Assembly (NCBI GenBank): GCA_029256665.1
Contig: JAQSXN010000290.1
Coordinates: forward strand, 1 to 5,774
Source: Paenibacillus sp.
GTDB lineage: Bacteria > Bacillota > Bacilli > Paenibacillales > Paenibacillaceae
Direction of reading: 5' to 3'
DNA: 5,774 nucleotides
Positions within the stretch are counted from its first letter, which is position 1; each line of letters begins with the position of its first letter. Positions 5,694 to 5,774 of this stretch are shown here, piece by piece. The position numbers were made by a program, and so were the translations under genes. The notes beneath the pieces are model-generated. The model did not search any database. It worked only from the letters and a program-made list of their open reading frames with translations, and was not told where the DNA came from.

Positions 5694-5774
5694 CGATCAG
5701 CTTTACACAAAACAGTTTACCATCATCGCCTCCATAATCCGGATGTAAAAAACAATTAAGATTAAGCTTTACGC
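5694..5774. other. AT-rich tail, no gene seen
   Basis: No coding frame, RNA gene or clear promoter is visible in this AT-rich end segment. ATCCGGAT at 5737-5744 might be a decayed further repeat octamer, since it lies about 50 bases past the last one, but the match is weak. Confidence 0.3.

Overview
The window looks like chromosomal DNA of an endospore-forming member of the Bacillales, most likely Paenibacillus or a close relative. The support is a small acid-soluble spore protein of the H type, strong AGGAGG-type ribosome binding sites, a TTG start codon, TatAd/TatCd-type translocase genes, intermediate base composition, and an intergenic 50-bp repeat family of the kind I associate with Paenibacillus genomes (recollection, not a search).

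Left part (1-1374): the C-terminal 339 residues of an erythromycin-esterase-family protein run in from the left edge and stop at 1022. A 352-bp intergenic region follows. It holds a perfect 16-bp inverted repeat (1107-1146), a possible leftward micro-ORF with a very strong ribosome binding site, and, just before the next gene, an array of PhoP-box-like hexamers at exact 11-bp spacing.

Middle (1375-4022): a rightward operon of phoX-tatA-tatC. PhoX is a predicted exported DUF839/PhoX-type alkaline phosphatase with a Tat-like signal peptide. TatA and TatC closely resemble the Bacillus subtilis TatAd/TatCd pair. The inferred logic is that phosphate starvation induces both the secreted phosphatase and its dedicated export machine, as in the B. 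subtilis phoD-tatAd-tatCd operon but with a different phosphatase family. As written, tatC carries a one-base deletion near codon 27 that puts a stop at codon 29. Either the gene is broken or the sequence has an error there. A hairpin terminator closes the operon.

Right part (4023-5774): two leftward genes, an aminoglycoside-phosphotransferase-family kinase (4461-5396) and sspH (4113-4349). The latter has a good ribosome binding site and a plausible sigma-G promoter. The last 378 bases hold no gene I can support, but contain an inverted pair of 50-bp-period repeats that all carry the octamer TAACGGAC.
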